NCBI GenBank assembly: GCA_021463845.1
Contig: JAJTXV010000005.1
Span: 1 to 64,000, forward strand
Length of the DNA stretch: 64,000 nucleotides
Direction: 5' to 3'
Source of the DNA: Anaerolineales bacterium
GTDB taxonomy: Bacteria > Chloroflexota > Anaerolineae > Anaerolineales > UBA11579
The position numbers and the translations under genes were made by a program. The notes beneath the pieces were generated by a model that searched no databases, was not told where the DNA came from, and worked only from the letters and a program-made list of their open reading frames with translations. Positions 24,366-32,601 of this stretch are shown in pieces; the first letter of the stretch is position 1; every line of letters begins with the position of its first letter.

Positions 24366-25184
24366 ATGGAAAACAAAGACCGACCCCAAATCTTATTGAC
24401 CAACGATGACGGCATCAATTCCCCCGGCCTGTGGGCCGCCGCCGAGGCGCTGTCTGCGCTCGGCTATGTGTGGGTAGCCGCTCCGCGTGAGCAATCCTCT
24501 GGCATGGGCCGCAGCATGCCCAACAGCTCAGACGGCCTTATCACCACCCAGACCCTCAATGTCCACGGCAACGACTGGACCATTTATGCGGTCGGCGGCA
24601 CGCCCGCCCAGGTGGTGCAGCACGCCATCCTCGAGATCATGCCGCCCTTCACCCCTGATCTGGTGGTGGCCGGAGTCAACTACGGCACCAACTTCGGCAC
24701 CGGCGTCACCATCTCCGGCACGGTTGGCGCCGCGCTGGAAGGCGCGTCCTATGGCGTGCCGGCCCTGGCCGTCTCGCTGGAAACCGAGCACAAGTACCAC
24801 CTGACCCACTCCACCGAGATCGACTTCAAACCGGCGGCCTACTTCACCGCCTACTTCGCGCAGAAGCTGCTGACCCGGCAATTCGCCGAGGACATGCAGG
24901 TGCTCAAGATCGAAGTGCCGGCCAGAGCCAGCATCCACACGCCGTGGGAGCTGACCCGTCTCTCGCGCATGCGCTTCTACGCCGCCACCGCACCGCAGCG
25001 CAAATCATGGAACGAGCGCGGCTCCACCGGCTATGCCGAGCCCACCGACACCAGCGTGTTCTCCCCCGGCACTGATGTGCATGCCACGCTGGTAGAAGGC
25101 AAAGTAGCCGTCACCCCGATCAGCCTGGATCTGACCGCCCGCGTGGATTTCGCCGAGCTGGAACAATCACTGCGCGAGGAGTAG
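24366..25184 (+). CDS. surE: 5'/3'-nucleotidase SurE
   Basis: A 272-residue survival protein SurE, a metal-dependent nucleoside-monophosphate phosphatase. The metal site ILLTNDDGINSPGL (DD pair near residue 14) and the PREQSSGMGRS loop are intact, as are GTPAQVV and the VVAGVNYGTNFGTGVTISGT segment. Length is normal. TACAAT at 24351-24356 ends nine bases before the ATG with no ribosome site, so the message looks leaderless. The next gene starts eight bases downstream and may be cotranscribed. Confidence 0.96.
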   Translation: MENKDRPQILLTNDDGINSPGLWAAAEALSALGYVWVAAPREQSSGMGRSMPNSSDGLITTQTLNVHGNDWTIYAVGGTPAQVVQHAILEIMPPFTPDLVVAGVNYGTNFGTGVTISGTVGAALEGASYGVPALAVSLETEHKYHLTHSTEIDFKPAAYFTAYFAQKLLTRQFAEDMQVLKIEVPARASIHTPWELTRLSRMRFYAATAPQRKSWNERGSTGYAEPTDTSVFSPGTDVHATLVEGKVAVTPISLDLTARVDFAELEQSLREE

Positions 25185-25191
25185 CCGCGGC

Positions 25192-25812
25192 ATGCGCGCG
25201 CCTACGCTGCATCCGGCGGCAGCCCCACTCAGCCTGCCCGAAGTGCTGCAGTTGCACCAATACCAGTACGACGGCAGCCACAGCAACCCCAACGAGTGCG
25301 CCCTGTGCGCCATGACCACCCTCACCACCATAGCGGCCCGCCGCAGCGGCCAGCCAGGCTTTAGTCTGGCGGCCGCGCAGCTGGGCCGCTTTCTGGACCG
25401 CATCCCGTTCCGCTTTCCACGCTTCCCGGCCTGGTTCCCCGGGCCGGGCGGCGCCACGCACCCGCTGGCCGCTTTGTGGGGCTTGCGGGCCTACGCCCGC
25501 AAGCTGCGCAAGGACGGGCTGAGCTTCCCGTGGCGGCCGGTGCTGCGCACCCGCCAAACGCCAGACGACCTGCGCGCCGCGCTGGCCGTCGGCCAGCCCA
25601 CCATGATCTACGGCATGGGCAGCACCGGCATCCCGCACGCCGTCATCCCGCTGGAGTACACGGCCCCCCACTGGCTGGTGCTCGACCCTGGCTTCCCGCG
25701 TGAGCAGAACCCCAAGCGCTGGAGCGACGAGCAGCTCCTGGCCTGGTGGAAGAATTTCGCGTTTATCTATCCCAACGGGACGATGCTGACACTGGAAGCC
25801 GTCAACGAGTAG
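25192..25812 (+). CDS. Peptidase C39-like protein
   Basis: A 206-residue protein. A catalytic-type Cys sits in NPNECALCAMTTL (about residue 40), followed by an alpha-helical region. A His lies in GIPHAVIPLEYTAPHWLVLDP (about residue 145), the usual Cys...His order of papain-like C39_2 proteins that cut or sense peptides. No signal peptide or membrane helix is visible, so it probably acts inside the cell. It follows surE by seven bases and ends in an 11-base convergent overlap with the GT2 gene. The family assignment rests on motif order only. Confidence 0.6.
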   Translation: MRAPTLHPAAAPLSLPEVLQLHQYQYDGSHSNPNECALCAMTTLTTIAARRSGQPGFSLAAAQLGRFLDRIPFRFPRFPAWFPGPGGATHPLAALWGLRAYARKLRKDGLSFPWRPVLRTRQTPDDLRAALAVGQPTMIYGMGSTGIPHAVIPLEYTAPHWLVLDPGFPREQNPKRWSDEQLLAWWKNFAFIYPNGTMLTLEAVNE

Positions 25813-26545
25813 CCGAGATCTTTACGCCAGGCCGCCAGTTGCGGTAGCGCCAGCGCACCTGCCACACTCGCAAAGCCGCCTCTATCTGCACGCCGAAGCG
25901 CATCTTGGACTGGCCGAACTTGCGGTCAGCAAAATAGAAGGGCACTTCGCCAAAGCGGGCGCCGGCGCGGTGCGCCAGATACAAGATCTCATACAGGAAC
26001 ACATACCCGCTGGAAACGACCTGCTGATAGGGAACCTTTTCCAGCAGCTCTCGCCGCCAGAGGCGGAAGGCGCCGGTGACATCCTTGACCGGCAGGCCAA
26101 GGATGGTGCGGGCGTAGAAATTGCCCCAGCGCGAGAGCGCCTTGCGCCACAGCGGCCACTTCTGGTCCACCGAACCGCCGGGGATATAGCGAGAGCCCAG
26201 CGCCAGGTCGCTCTCGGCCAGTTTGGCCACCAGCTCGGGCAGCTTGTCAGGCGGGTGCGAGAAATCGCAATCCATCTGGCCGATGATCTGGCTGTCGCCG
26301 CGCAGCACATGGTCAAAGCCATAGATGTAAGCGCGGCCCAGGCCGCGCGGCCCCTCGCGGTGCAGCACTTCCATATTCTTGTACTGCTGGGCCAGCCCAT
26401 CGGCGATCTCGCCGGTGCCGTCGGGGCTCATGTCATCCACGATCAGGATGTGCAGGCCAGGCACCTTCTGGGCCTGGATGGCCTCGACCAGCAGTGGCAG
26501 GTTCTCGGCTTCGTTATAAGTGGGGATGATGATGGTGATCTTCAT
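25802..26545 (-). CDS. Polyprenol monophosphomannose synthase (GT2)
   Basis: A 247-residue GT2 glycosyltransferase of the dolichol-phosphate mannose synthase type, making polyprenyl-phosphate-mannose from GDP-mannose. Landmarks are IIIPTYNEAENL, IVDDMSPDGTGEIA, GLGRAYIYGFDHVL, the DxD-like QMDCDFSHPP, GSRYIPGG, and VKDVTGAFRLWRR. There is no C-terminal membrane domain, as in the short soluble DPM1 class. It is the last gene of a three-gene operon after the roadblock and V4R genes (one base between). Polyprenyl-P-mannose would feed GT-C mannosyltransferases. Confidence 0.93.
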   Translation of the reverse strand: MKITIIIPTYNEAENLPLLVEAIQAQKVPGLHILIVDDMSPDGTGEIADGLAQQYKNMEVLHREGPRGLGRAYIYGFDHVLRGDSQIIGQMDCDFSHPPDKLPELVAKLAESDLALGSRYIPGGSVDQKWPLWRKALSRWGNFYARTILGLPVKDVTGAFRLWRRELLEKVPYQQVVSSGYVFLYEILYLAHRAGARFGEVPFYFADRKFGQSKMRFGVQIEAALRVWQVRWRYRNWRPGVKISATR

Positions 26546-26546
26546 G

Positions 26547-27185
26547 CTAGTTGGATGAGTCCTTGTAGATCACGAAGCGGCATTCCTTGTAGCCTTGGGC
26601 GCAGCACTCCGCTTCGTCTACGCGCAATTCCCGGCCGGAGAGGTGGTGGGCGGCCTCCTGCAGCAGGCCGACCATGAAAAAGCACACCGGCTTCTCCTCG
26701 CCAGAGCGGCCCCAGCATACCGCATTGCGCTGCACCACAAAGTGCAGCTCGTGCGGGCGCTCGTGCAGGCTGCTGGCCTGGTCACTGATCTCGCTAAAGA
26801 TGCGCGCCAGCGCCCCCAGCCCGATGCGCAGCTTGAGGCCCAGCGGCAACACGCGGAAAGCCGCATCGGCCGTGCCGGCCAGAGCGCCGAAGTTGCTCAG
26901 CGCCCGTTCAAAGGTCTGGCGGCCGACGCGCAGCGCCAGGCCGCGGCCGCCCTTTGGGCCGTACAGGGCTTCCATGCCCAGGTTGAGAGCCGCAAACTGG
27001 GCGAAGTCAAAGCCGCGCTCCAGGTTGGCGGGCGGATAGTTCTGAGCAAGTTCCGCCAGGCCGGCGCCTTCCAGCAGGGCTTGCATCACGGCCCGGCCGG
27101 AGACCAACTCTTCGGTGGTCTCCAGGGCAATGCGGGCAAAGCGGTTGGGCAGGTAGTAGCCGCTGGGAGTGTGCGTGGCCTGCAT
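26547..27185 (-). CDS. V4R-like domain protein
   Basis: A 212-residue protein. The C-terminal third (VCFFMVGLLQEAAHHLSGRE, then VDEAECCAQGYKECRFVIY) matches the V4R (4-vinyl reductase) pattern, in which clustered Cys bind a ligand or metal. The N-terminal part is helical. V4R domains usually serve as small-molecule sensors or adaptors. It lies 6 bases after a roadblock/LC7 gene and 1 base before the GT2 gene, so the three are probably one transcript. The pairing suggests the roadblock protein and this sensor act together. Confidence 0.75.
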   Translation of the reverse strand: MQATHTPSGYYLPNRFARIALETTEELVSGRAVMQALLEGAGLAELAQNYPPANLERGFDFAQFAALNLGMEALYGPKGGRGLALRVGRQTFERALSNFGALAGTADAAFRVLPLGLKLRIGLGALARIFSEISDQASSLHERPHELHFVVQRNAVCWGRSGEEKPVCFFMVGLLQEAAHHLSGRELRVDEAECCAQGYKECRFVIYKDSSN

Positions 27186-27191
27186 GCGAGC

Positions 27192-27563
27192 CTAGAGCAA
27201 AGGCTGCAGGTCAGCCACCACTTTGCGCAGCTCCAACAGCAGCAAGCCGAGGCGGGCCTCGTTGCTGGCCATGATGGTGAGGACGGTGTGCGGGTTGGCG
27301 GCGGTGAGCAAGGCGAAGCCGTTGCCGCCCTTGATGTAGACCTGCTCCAGCGCGCCGCGGCCCAGCTCGCGGGCGATGCGCTCGCCTAGCGAGAGCATCG
27401 CCGCCGACATGGCCGCCACGCGGTCTTCGTCGGCGGGCGGCGCCAGCACGGAGGAGATGATGAGGCCATCATCGCTCACCAGTGCGGCGCCTTCGATCTC
27501 AGGCGTGCTGGCGAGCAGCTCGTGCAAGCGTTCGTTGAGTTTTTGAGTACGTGAGGTGCTCAT
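27192..27563 (-). CDS. Roadblock/LC7 domain protein
   Basis: A 123-residue single-domain protein of the roadblock/LC7 (MglB-like) family: EIEGAALVSDDGLIISSVL, then AAMLSLGERIARELGRG, then EQVYIKGGNGFALLTAA. Bacterial members dimerise and regulate small Ras-like GTPases such as MglA or act in signalling complexes. No GTPase gene lies nearby. It is the first gene of the roadblock-V4R-GT2 operon. Confidence 0.9.
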   Translation of the reverse strand: MSTSRTQKLNERLHELLASTPEIEGAALVSDDGLIISSVLAPPADEDRVAAMSAAMLSLGERIARELGRGALEQVYIKGGNGFALLTAANPHTVLTIMASNEARLGLLLLELRKVVADLQPLL

Positions 27564-27617
27564 AGCTAAAGACGGGTAACTCTAGCACGGCGAATTAGGG
27601 GTGTCAAGAAAGGGAGA

Positions 27618-27698
27618 AGAAGACGAGATTGGAGAATAGAGATTAGTAAATGGCAACGGTAATTGGGAAACAATCTCCAATCTCCAGTTACTAATTAC
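27618..27698. repeat. Imperfect inverted repeat of the GGAGATTGGAGA family
   Basis: AGATTGGAGAATAGAGATTA on the left and CAATCTCCAATCTCCAGTTA on the right face each other across about 30 bases. Related sequence recurs at 32525-32545 and as a perfect palindrome at 53745-53788. It lies between the divergent roadblock and hutI genes. Confidence 0.5.
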
Positions 27699-27740
27699 CA
27701 ACCCTCCCAGGCAATCTATCCTCGTCGTATACTCCCATTC

Positions 27741-29027
27741 ATGCTGATCCATTCTGCCTCCCAAGTGCTGACCCTGGCGGGCGGCCCGCAGCGCGGTAAC
27801 CAGCTCGGCAGCCTGGGCATTGTCGAAGATGGCGCGGTGCTGCTGCGTGAGGGTGTTATCGCCGCAGTTGGCCCCAGCGCCGAACTGCTGGCGGCCCACC
27901 CCGACGAGCCGCTCTACGACGCCAGCGGGCGGGTGGTGATGCCGGCCTTCGTAGATGCCCACAGCCACCCGGTGTGGGCCGGTGACCGGGCGGCCGAGTT
28001 CGAGCTGCGCCAGCAGGGCAAAAGCTACCTGGAGGTGCTGGCGGCCGGCGGCGGGATCCTCTCGACGGTGCGGGCCACCCGCGCCGCCACGCCCAAGCAG
28101 CTGCACCACGAGACCGAGGCGCGCCTGCAGCGCATGTTTGCGCACGGCAGCGCTACGATCGAGGCCAAGAGCGGGTATGGGCTGAGCCTGGAGAGCGAGC
28201 TGCGCCTGCTGCAGGTCCTTCTGGATCTGGACGCGCAAGGCCCGTGGGAACTGGCGATCACCTTCCTGGGCGCGCACGCCATCCCAGCCGAGTTCAAAGA
28301 CCGCGCCGGCGACTATGCGCAGGAGCTGGCTCAGCATTGGCTGCCTGAGCTCAAGCAGTGGTGGCAGCAGCACGCCGCCGGGCGGCCGCTGCCCTTCTTC
28401 GATGTATTCTGCGAGACGGGCGCCTTCAACCTGGCCCAGACCCGCCTGATGCTGGAAGCGGCCAAGGCGCACGGCTTCCCGCTGAAAGTGCACGCCGACG
28501 AGTTCGACAATCTGGGCGGCACGGCGCTGGCGATCGAACTGGGCGCGGCGTCGGTGGACCATCTGGTGGCGATCTCGGACTCCGAGATCGCCGCGCTGGC
28601 CGCCAGCGACACGGTGGGCGTGGCCCTGCCGGCCACCCCGTTTGGCCTGGCCGAGACCCATTTTGCGCCAGCCCGCAAGATCATCCAGGCCGGCGGTCTG
28701 CTGGCCGTGGGCGGTGACCTGAACCCGGGCACGGCCTGGTGTGAGAGCTTGCAGTTCACCCTGGCGCTGGCCTGCCGCCAGCTCAAGCTGACCCAGGCCG
28801 AAGCGATCGCCGCCACCACCATCAACGCCGCCGCCGCCATCGGAGCGGCAGGGCGGCTGGGCTCGCTGGAGCCCGGGAAGCAAGCCGACCTGCTGATATT
28901 GGATGTGGCCGACTATCGCCAACTTGGCTACCGATTTGGCACCAATCTTGTACATAGTGTGTACAAGAAAGGAGCGCCGTACCCGGTGCACAGTTGGCAA
29001 CATGAGCCTTCTTCAAAACCTGTTTAG
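27741..29027 (+). CDS. hutI: Imidazolonepropionase
   Basis: A 428-residue amidohydrolase that opens imidazolone-5-propionate to formiminoglutamate in histidine breakdown. The metal-binding VDAHSHPVWAGDRA motif, EAKSGYGLSLESELRLL, KVHADEFDNLGGTALA and VALPATPFGL are present. The start at 27741 is chosen because TATACT (27728-27733) ends seven bases upstream and the family begins about here; the longer frame from 27663 adds repeat-derived sequence. No other hut gene is next to it. It overlaps a small membrane-protein gene by 26 bases. Confidence 0.95.
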   Translation: MLIHSASQVLTLAGGPQRGNQLGSLGIVEDGAVLLREGVIAAVGPSAELLAAHPDEPLYDASGRVVMPAFVDAHSHPVWAGDRAAEFELRQQGKSYLEVLAAGGGILSTVRATRAATPKQLHHETEARLQRMFAHGSATIEAKSGYGLSLESELRLLQVLLDLDAQGPWELAITFLGAHAIPAEFKDRAGDYAQELAQHWLPELKQWWQQHAAGRPLPFFDVFCETGAFNLAQTRLMLEAAKAHGFPLKVHADEFDNLGGTALAIELGAASVDHLVAISDSEIAALAASDTVGVALPATPFGLAETHFAPARKIIQAGGLLAVGGDLNPGTAWCESLQFTLALACRQLKLTQAEAIAATTINAAAAIGAAGRLGSLEPGKQADLLILDVADYRQLGYRFGTNLVHSVYKKGAPYPVHSWQHEPSSKPV

Positions 29028-29184
29028 CGGCATGCCCGCGCCCTACGCCCTGCTGGCCTTGATCCTGATCATTGGCCTGTCTGTGGTGGTGTTGCGCGCC
29101 ATCATCAAACTGGCCATGCGCGCCGTATTCTTTGGAGTGGTTGGCGTTATACTGCTGGGCGTTATCTATTACATCGCCCGCTAA
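29002..29184 (+). CDS. Small single-span membrane protein
   Basis: A 60-residue protein, MSLLQNLFSG at the start, then two closely spaced hydrophobic stretches (about residues 14-33 and 40-57) with a basic linker. It starts inside the hutI end and stops 18 bases before the HD gene. No family is recognised. The absence of stops and the strongly hydrophobic content support a real small gene, though weakly. Confidence 0.5.
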   Translation: MSLLQNLFSGMPAPYALLALILIIGLSVVVLRAIIKLAMRAVFFGVVGVILLGVIYYIAR

Positions 29185-29202
29185 GAAACGAGACCCCTCT
29201 TC

Positions 29203-29832
29203 ATGCCCACCATCGATCAAGCCCGCGCCTGGTACCCTGCGTACGACCCGGTGCATGGCTTCGATCATATTTTGCGCGTCTTGCGGGCGGCCGAGCACCT
29301 GGCCGAGCGTGAAGGCGCCGACCTCGAGATCGTGCGCGCCGCCGTGCTGCTGCACGACGCCAGCGGGCAGACCGGCGGCGAGACCCGCGCCGACCATCAG
29401 GAGAGCGGGGCCGAGTTCGCCGCCGAGGTGTTGGCGGCCGAAGGCTGGCCGTCCGAGCGCATCGCAGCGGTGCAGCACTGCATCCGCGCTCACCGCTTCC
29501 GCGGCACGGAGCGGCCCGAGACGCTGGAGGCCAAGGTGGTCTTCGACGCCGACAAGCTGGATGTGATCGGCGCTTATGGTGTGGCGCGCACGCTGGCCTA
29601 CGATGTAGTGATGGAGTGGCCGTTCTTCGCCGAGCCGTCTGAGCACTTTATGCAGACCGGCGAGAAGGCTGAAGGCGAAACGCACAGCTCCTATCATGAG
29701 TACATATTCAAGCTGAGCAAGATCATTGAACGCCTGAACACCCCGACGGCCAAGGCGATCGGGGCGCAGCGCCAGGAGTTCTTGAACCAGTACTTTGTGC
29801 AGCTGGCCAAAGAAGCGCGCGGTCAGTTTTAG
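29203..29832 (+). CDS. HD-domain phosphohydrolase
   Basis: A 209-residue HD-superfamily protein of the YedJ/uncharacterised small type. The metal ligands are H in VHGFDHILRVL (about residue 24), the HD pair in AAVLLHDASGQ (about residue 56), H in HCIRAHRFRG and D in KVVFDADKLDVIGA. Such enzymes hydrolyse nucleotides or phosphate esters; the substrate is unknown. It follows the small membrane gene by 18 bases and probably shares its promoter with hutI. Confidence 0.88.
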   Translation: MPTIDQARAWYPAYDPVHGFDHILRVLRAAEHLAEREGADLEIVRAAVLLHDASGQTGGETRADHQESGAEFAAEVLAAEGWPSERIAAVQHCIRAHRFRGTERPETLEAKVVFDADKLDVIGAYGVARTLAYDVVMEWPFFAEPSEHFMQTGEKAEGETHSSYHEYIFKLSKIIERLNTPTAKAIGAQRQEFLNQYFVQLAKEARGQF

Positions 29833-29880
29833 TGCGGCTTCGCCGCACTCTGGAGTTTTGCGGCAAGCCGCAAAAACTCC
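29831..29880. repeat. Two adjacent palindromes after the HD gene
   Basis: AGTGCGGCTTCGCCGCACT (29831-29849) and a near-perfect inverted repeat GGAGTTTTGCGGC / CCGCAAAAACTCC (29852-29880). Both fold into hairpins; neither has a clear T run. Confidence 0.6.
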
Positions 29881-30282
29881 ACGCTGGAGCGTAATACCAA
29901 GCTTGCTTTAGGTCCCTTTCCAAGATAGGTTCGTTTCAGTTATCTGCCAGCGAGGATCCCTCGCTTCGCTCGGGATGCACAGTGTGGCTTCGGCACGCTT
30001 AGTGTCGAAAAACCTTTAATCATCATCACGATCAAAAATGGCGGGGGCATGGTCGTTAATGGTTCAAGCGGGCTTGACAGCCCGGTGAGCGGCAAACTGA
30101 GAAGTTATGTTAAACACTGGGTGGGGGTTATTGCTTATTACTAACAACTTTCTCTCCTTTGTGCGGTTTGAGCTGACTCCCCGCCGATAAGTGGCTGGCA
30201 TCATATTCGCAATCCCTGACAACACACCAAAATCGAGCGACGCGTCAAGCTGCTGGACAACATGGGTGGTATAACCAGCCCC
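29881..30282. other. Spacer without gene
   Basis: No supported coding region. It holds a stretch AGCGAGGATCCCTCGCTTCGCT (29950-29971), a fragment of an intergenic repeat whose relative is seen near 31555-31580. No promoter was confidently placed for the downstream gene. Confidence 0.5.
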
Positions 30283-31071
30283 ATGCACCCTACCCTGGCA
30301 TACATTGAAGACTTGGCGCGGCGCGCCGGCGAGATCTTGCGGACTGGCTACGGCCAGCAGCACCAGATCGATTACAAAGGCGAAGCAGACCTGGTGACCG
30401 AGGTGGACCGCGCTTCTGAGGCCCTGATATTGGGCGAGCTGATGCGCCAGTTCCCCGAGCACAGCATCTTCAGCGAGGAGAGCGGCGAACGGGCAGGCAA
30501 CGCCGAGGATGTGTGGTTCATTGACCCGCTGGACGGCACGCTGAACTACGCGCACGGCATGCAGGCGTTCTGTGTGTCGATCGCCTATGAACACAGCGGC
30601 GCCCTGCAGTTTGCCGCTGTGTACGACCCAATGGCCAATGAGCTGTTCAGCGCCGAACGCGGCCAGGGCGCCTGGCTGAACGGCAAGCCGATCCGGGTGA
30701 GCAACCCGCCCTCGCTGCGTGAGAGCCTGCTGGTGACCGGCTTCCCCTACGATGTGCGCACCAGCCCGCGCAACAATTTTGCCGAGTTTGAGCGCTTCTC
30801 ACGCCTGAGTCAGGGCGTGCGCCGCCTGGGGTCAGCGGCGCTGGATATGTGCTATGTGGCCGCAGGCCGCCTGGACGGGTATTGGCAGCTGAAGCTGAGC
30901 GCCTGGGACCTGGCGGCCGGGGCGCTGCTGGTGCAGGAGGCGGGCGGCGTGGCGACCGGGGTGCTGGGCCAGACGGAGATTTTGCGCCAGCAGAACGGGG
31001 TGCTGGCGGCGAGCGCGGGATTACATGCGGAGATGTTGGGGGTTCTGCGCGAGACGGCGGGCGAGGAGTAA
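30283..31071 (+). CDS. Inositol monophosphatase family protein
   Basis: A 262-residue Mg-dependent phosphatase of the IMPase family, hydrolysing inositol phosphates or related sugar phosphates. Motifs: DLVTEVDRASE, FSEESGE, the WFIDPLDGTLNYAHG metal site, and KLSAWDLAAGALLVQEAGG. All acidic metal ligands are present. The start at 30283 (MHPTLAYIEDLARRAG) matches the family N-terminus; ATG 30262 is an alternative. No ribosome site is clear for either. It stands alone between two repeat-rich spacers. Confidence 0.93.
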   Translation: MHPTLAYIEDLARRAGEILRTGYGQQHQIDYKGEADLVTEVDRASEALILGELMRQFPEHSIFSEESGERAGNAEDVWFIDPLDGTLNYAHGMQAFCVSIAYEHSGALQFAAVYDPMANELFSAERGQGAWLNGKPIRVSNPPSLRESLLVTGFPYDVRTSPRNNFAEFERFSRLSQGVRRLGSAALDMCYVAAGRLDGYWQLKLSAWDLAAGALLVQEAGGVATGVLGQTEILRQQNGVLAASAGLHAEMLGVLRETAGEE

Positions 31072-31657
31072 GCGTCAGTGGTTTTAGCGGTCAGCTGTCA
31101 GCGGTTTAGTTTCCAAATAGGCAAAGTTACAAGGAAGCGCAGTAGTGGGCGAAGCATGCTTCGCCCCTACGGGTGAGTGCTGCGCTCTGCGGCGAAGCAT
31201 ATCGCACATCCGTTATTTCTCACGAATATCTAGGTTAGCAAATACGCTTGTGATCGCCCTTTTTTCTCTTCTGCGGGGCGCCGCCCCGCACCCCGTTGGG
31301 GGAAACAAAGTTGTTTCCCCCAAACCCCCTTCACAAAACGTTCGGACTGGTGTTTGCAACCCGTGATGTGTTCTGAGGGTCCCGCGTCGCCGATCTATAA
31401 GGCTTTGCATTCTTAGAATGCAAATCGAATAGCAGAAGGGATGCCACACAGTTCCATTGGCTGCGTACACGGACGATTCATCGTGCTTCCCGAGTGCAAC
31501 GAGGGATCCCCATTGCGCGTAGTGATAACTCAAGCCTTACATAGAAGACATGCCAGCAAGGATCCTTCGCTGGGCAGGCGCCAGCGTCCTGATGGGGATT
31601 TATTAACCCGCTCAGGATGGCACTTTGTATTGGGCGGATTTTAGAAGCGAGCTAGTG
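31072..31657. other. Repeat-rich spacer without gene
   Basis: No supported gene in nearly 600 bases. It carries GGGCGAAGCATGCTTCGCCC, the palindromes at 31272-31323 and the remnant AGCAAGGATCCTTCGCTG. Confidence 0.6.
31272..31323. repeat. Two palindromes in tandem
   Basis: TGCGGGGCGCCGCCCCGCA (31272-31290) is followed five bases later by a perfect 13-bp inverted repeat TTGGGGGAAACAA / TTGTTTCCCCCAA with a 2-base loop (31296-31323). The pair has the look of a mobile intergenic unit. Confidence 0.7.
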
Positions 31658-32476
31658 TTAGGAACTAACGGCTACTAACCTGCCCCACTCTTCGAGGGTC
31701 AGGGTCTGCGGGCGACGCATGGGGTCGAGGCCAGCCGCCGCAAGGCGGCTGGCGGCCTCGGCCTTGCCCCATACGCTGGCCAATGAATTGGCCAGCGTTT
31801 TGCGCTTCTGGGCGAAGGCGGCTTTGGCGATGCGGAAGAAAGGGTCGATCTGCTCCCAGGGCAGGATGGGCTGCTCGTAAAGCTCGACCAGCAGGAGGGC
31901 TGAGTCGACATTGGGGGCTGGGTAGAAGGCGCCGGCCGGGATGTGATGGGCCAGGCGCGGCTTGCCGTACAGCTGCACGCTGAGCGCCAAGAGGGAAAGG
32001 TCGGGCGCGCTGGCGCAGGCCCGCTGGGCCAGCTCCAGCTGGACTGTGAGCGCCATGCGAGCCGGCCGCGGGCGGCTCTCTAGCAAATGTCGGATGAGGT
32101 TGGAGGTCAGGTAGTACGGGATGTTGGCGACCACCAGGAAACCATCCTGGGTGAAGTGATCGGCGATGGCGACATCGAAGATGTCGGCGTGGAGCACCTG
32201 CACATTCTCGAGGCCGTGCAGGCTGCTGTGCAGGGCGGGCAGCAGGGCCGCATCCAGCTCGACCGCCACCACGCGGCCGGCGGCGGCCGCCAGGTGGCGG
32301 GTCAGCGAGCCGAGGCCGGCGCCGATCTCGAGGACATCGTCGCCCGGCCCCACCCCGGCGGCGGCAACGATGTGGGCCAGGTGGGTCTCGTCTACGAGGA
32401 AGTTCTGGCCGAGGCGTTTGTTGGGGCGCAGGCCGTGGGCGCGCAGGAGCGCGGGTACGTTGAGGGGCGGGAGCAT
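31658..32476 (-). CDS. rsmA: 16S rRNA dimethyladenosine transferase RsmA (KsgA)
   Basis: A 272-residue methyltransferase that dimethylates two adenosines in helix 45 of 16S rRNA. Motifs: NKRLGQNFLVDETHLAHIV, the SAM motif LEIGAGLGSLTRHL, and the catalytic NIPYYLTSN. The C-terminal domain (RKTLANSLASVWGKAEA, DPMRRPQTLTLEEW) is complete. TACACT (32483-32488, minus) ends six bases before the ATG, so the mRNA is likely leaderless. The neighbour upstream is a YabE-type G5/3D protein, an arrangement also seen near ksgA in Firmicutes. Confidence 0.96.
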   Translation of the reverse strand: MLPPLNVPALLRAHGLRPNKRLGQNFLVDETHLAHIVAAAGVGPGDDVLEIGAGLGSLTRHLAAAAGRVVAVELDAALLPALHSSLHGLENVQVLHADIFDVAIADHFTQDGFLVVANIPYYLTSNLIRHLLESRPRPARMALTVQLELAQRACASAPDLSLLALSVQLYGKPRLAHHIPAGAFYPAPNVDSALLLVELYEQPILPWEQIDPFFRIAKAAFAQKRKTLANSLASVWGKAEAASRLAAAGLDPMRRPQTLTLEEWGRLVAVSS

Positions 32477-32535
32477 GGGGCTAGTGTAACAAGGATGAAG
32501 TATGAGGGATGAGGGATGAGGGATTGCAGAGATTG

Positions 32536-32592
32536 GAGATTGGGGATTGCTTCGTCGTTCAGCGGCTACGCCGCCTCACTTCCTCGCAATGA
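32536..32592. repeat. GATTGCTTCG...CTCGCAATGAC intergenic repeat, copy 1
   Basis: Begins GGGGATTGCTTCGTC and ends TTCCTCGCAATGACG. The ends are inverted and the core differs from the copies at 40047, 50953 and 51036. Noncoding. Confidence 0.7.
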
Positions 32593-32601
32593 CGGTTGGT
32601 A

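Noticed and set aside
27582-29003. 473-codon minus-strand frame opposite hutI
   Set aside because: Antisense of hutI; translation is Gln/Leu/Gly-biased and has no family features.
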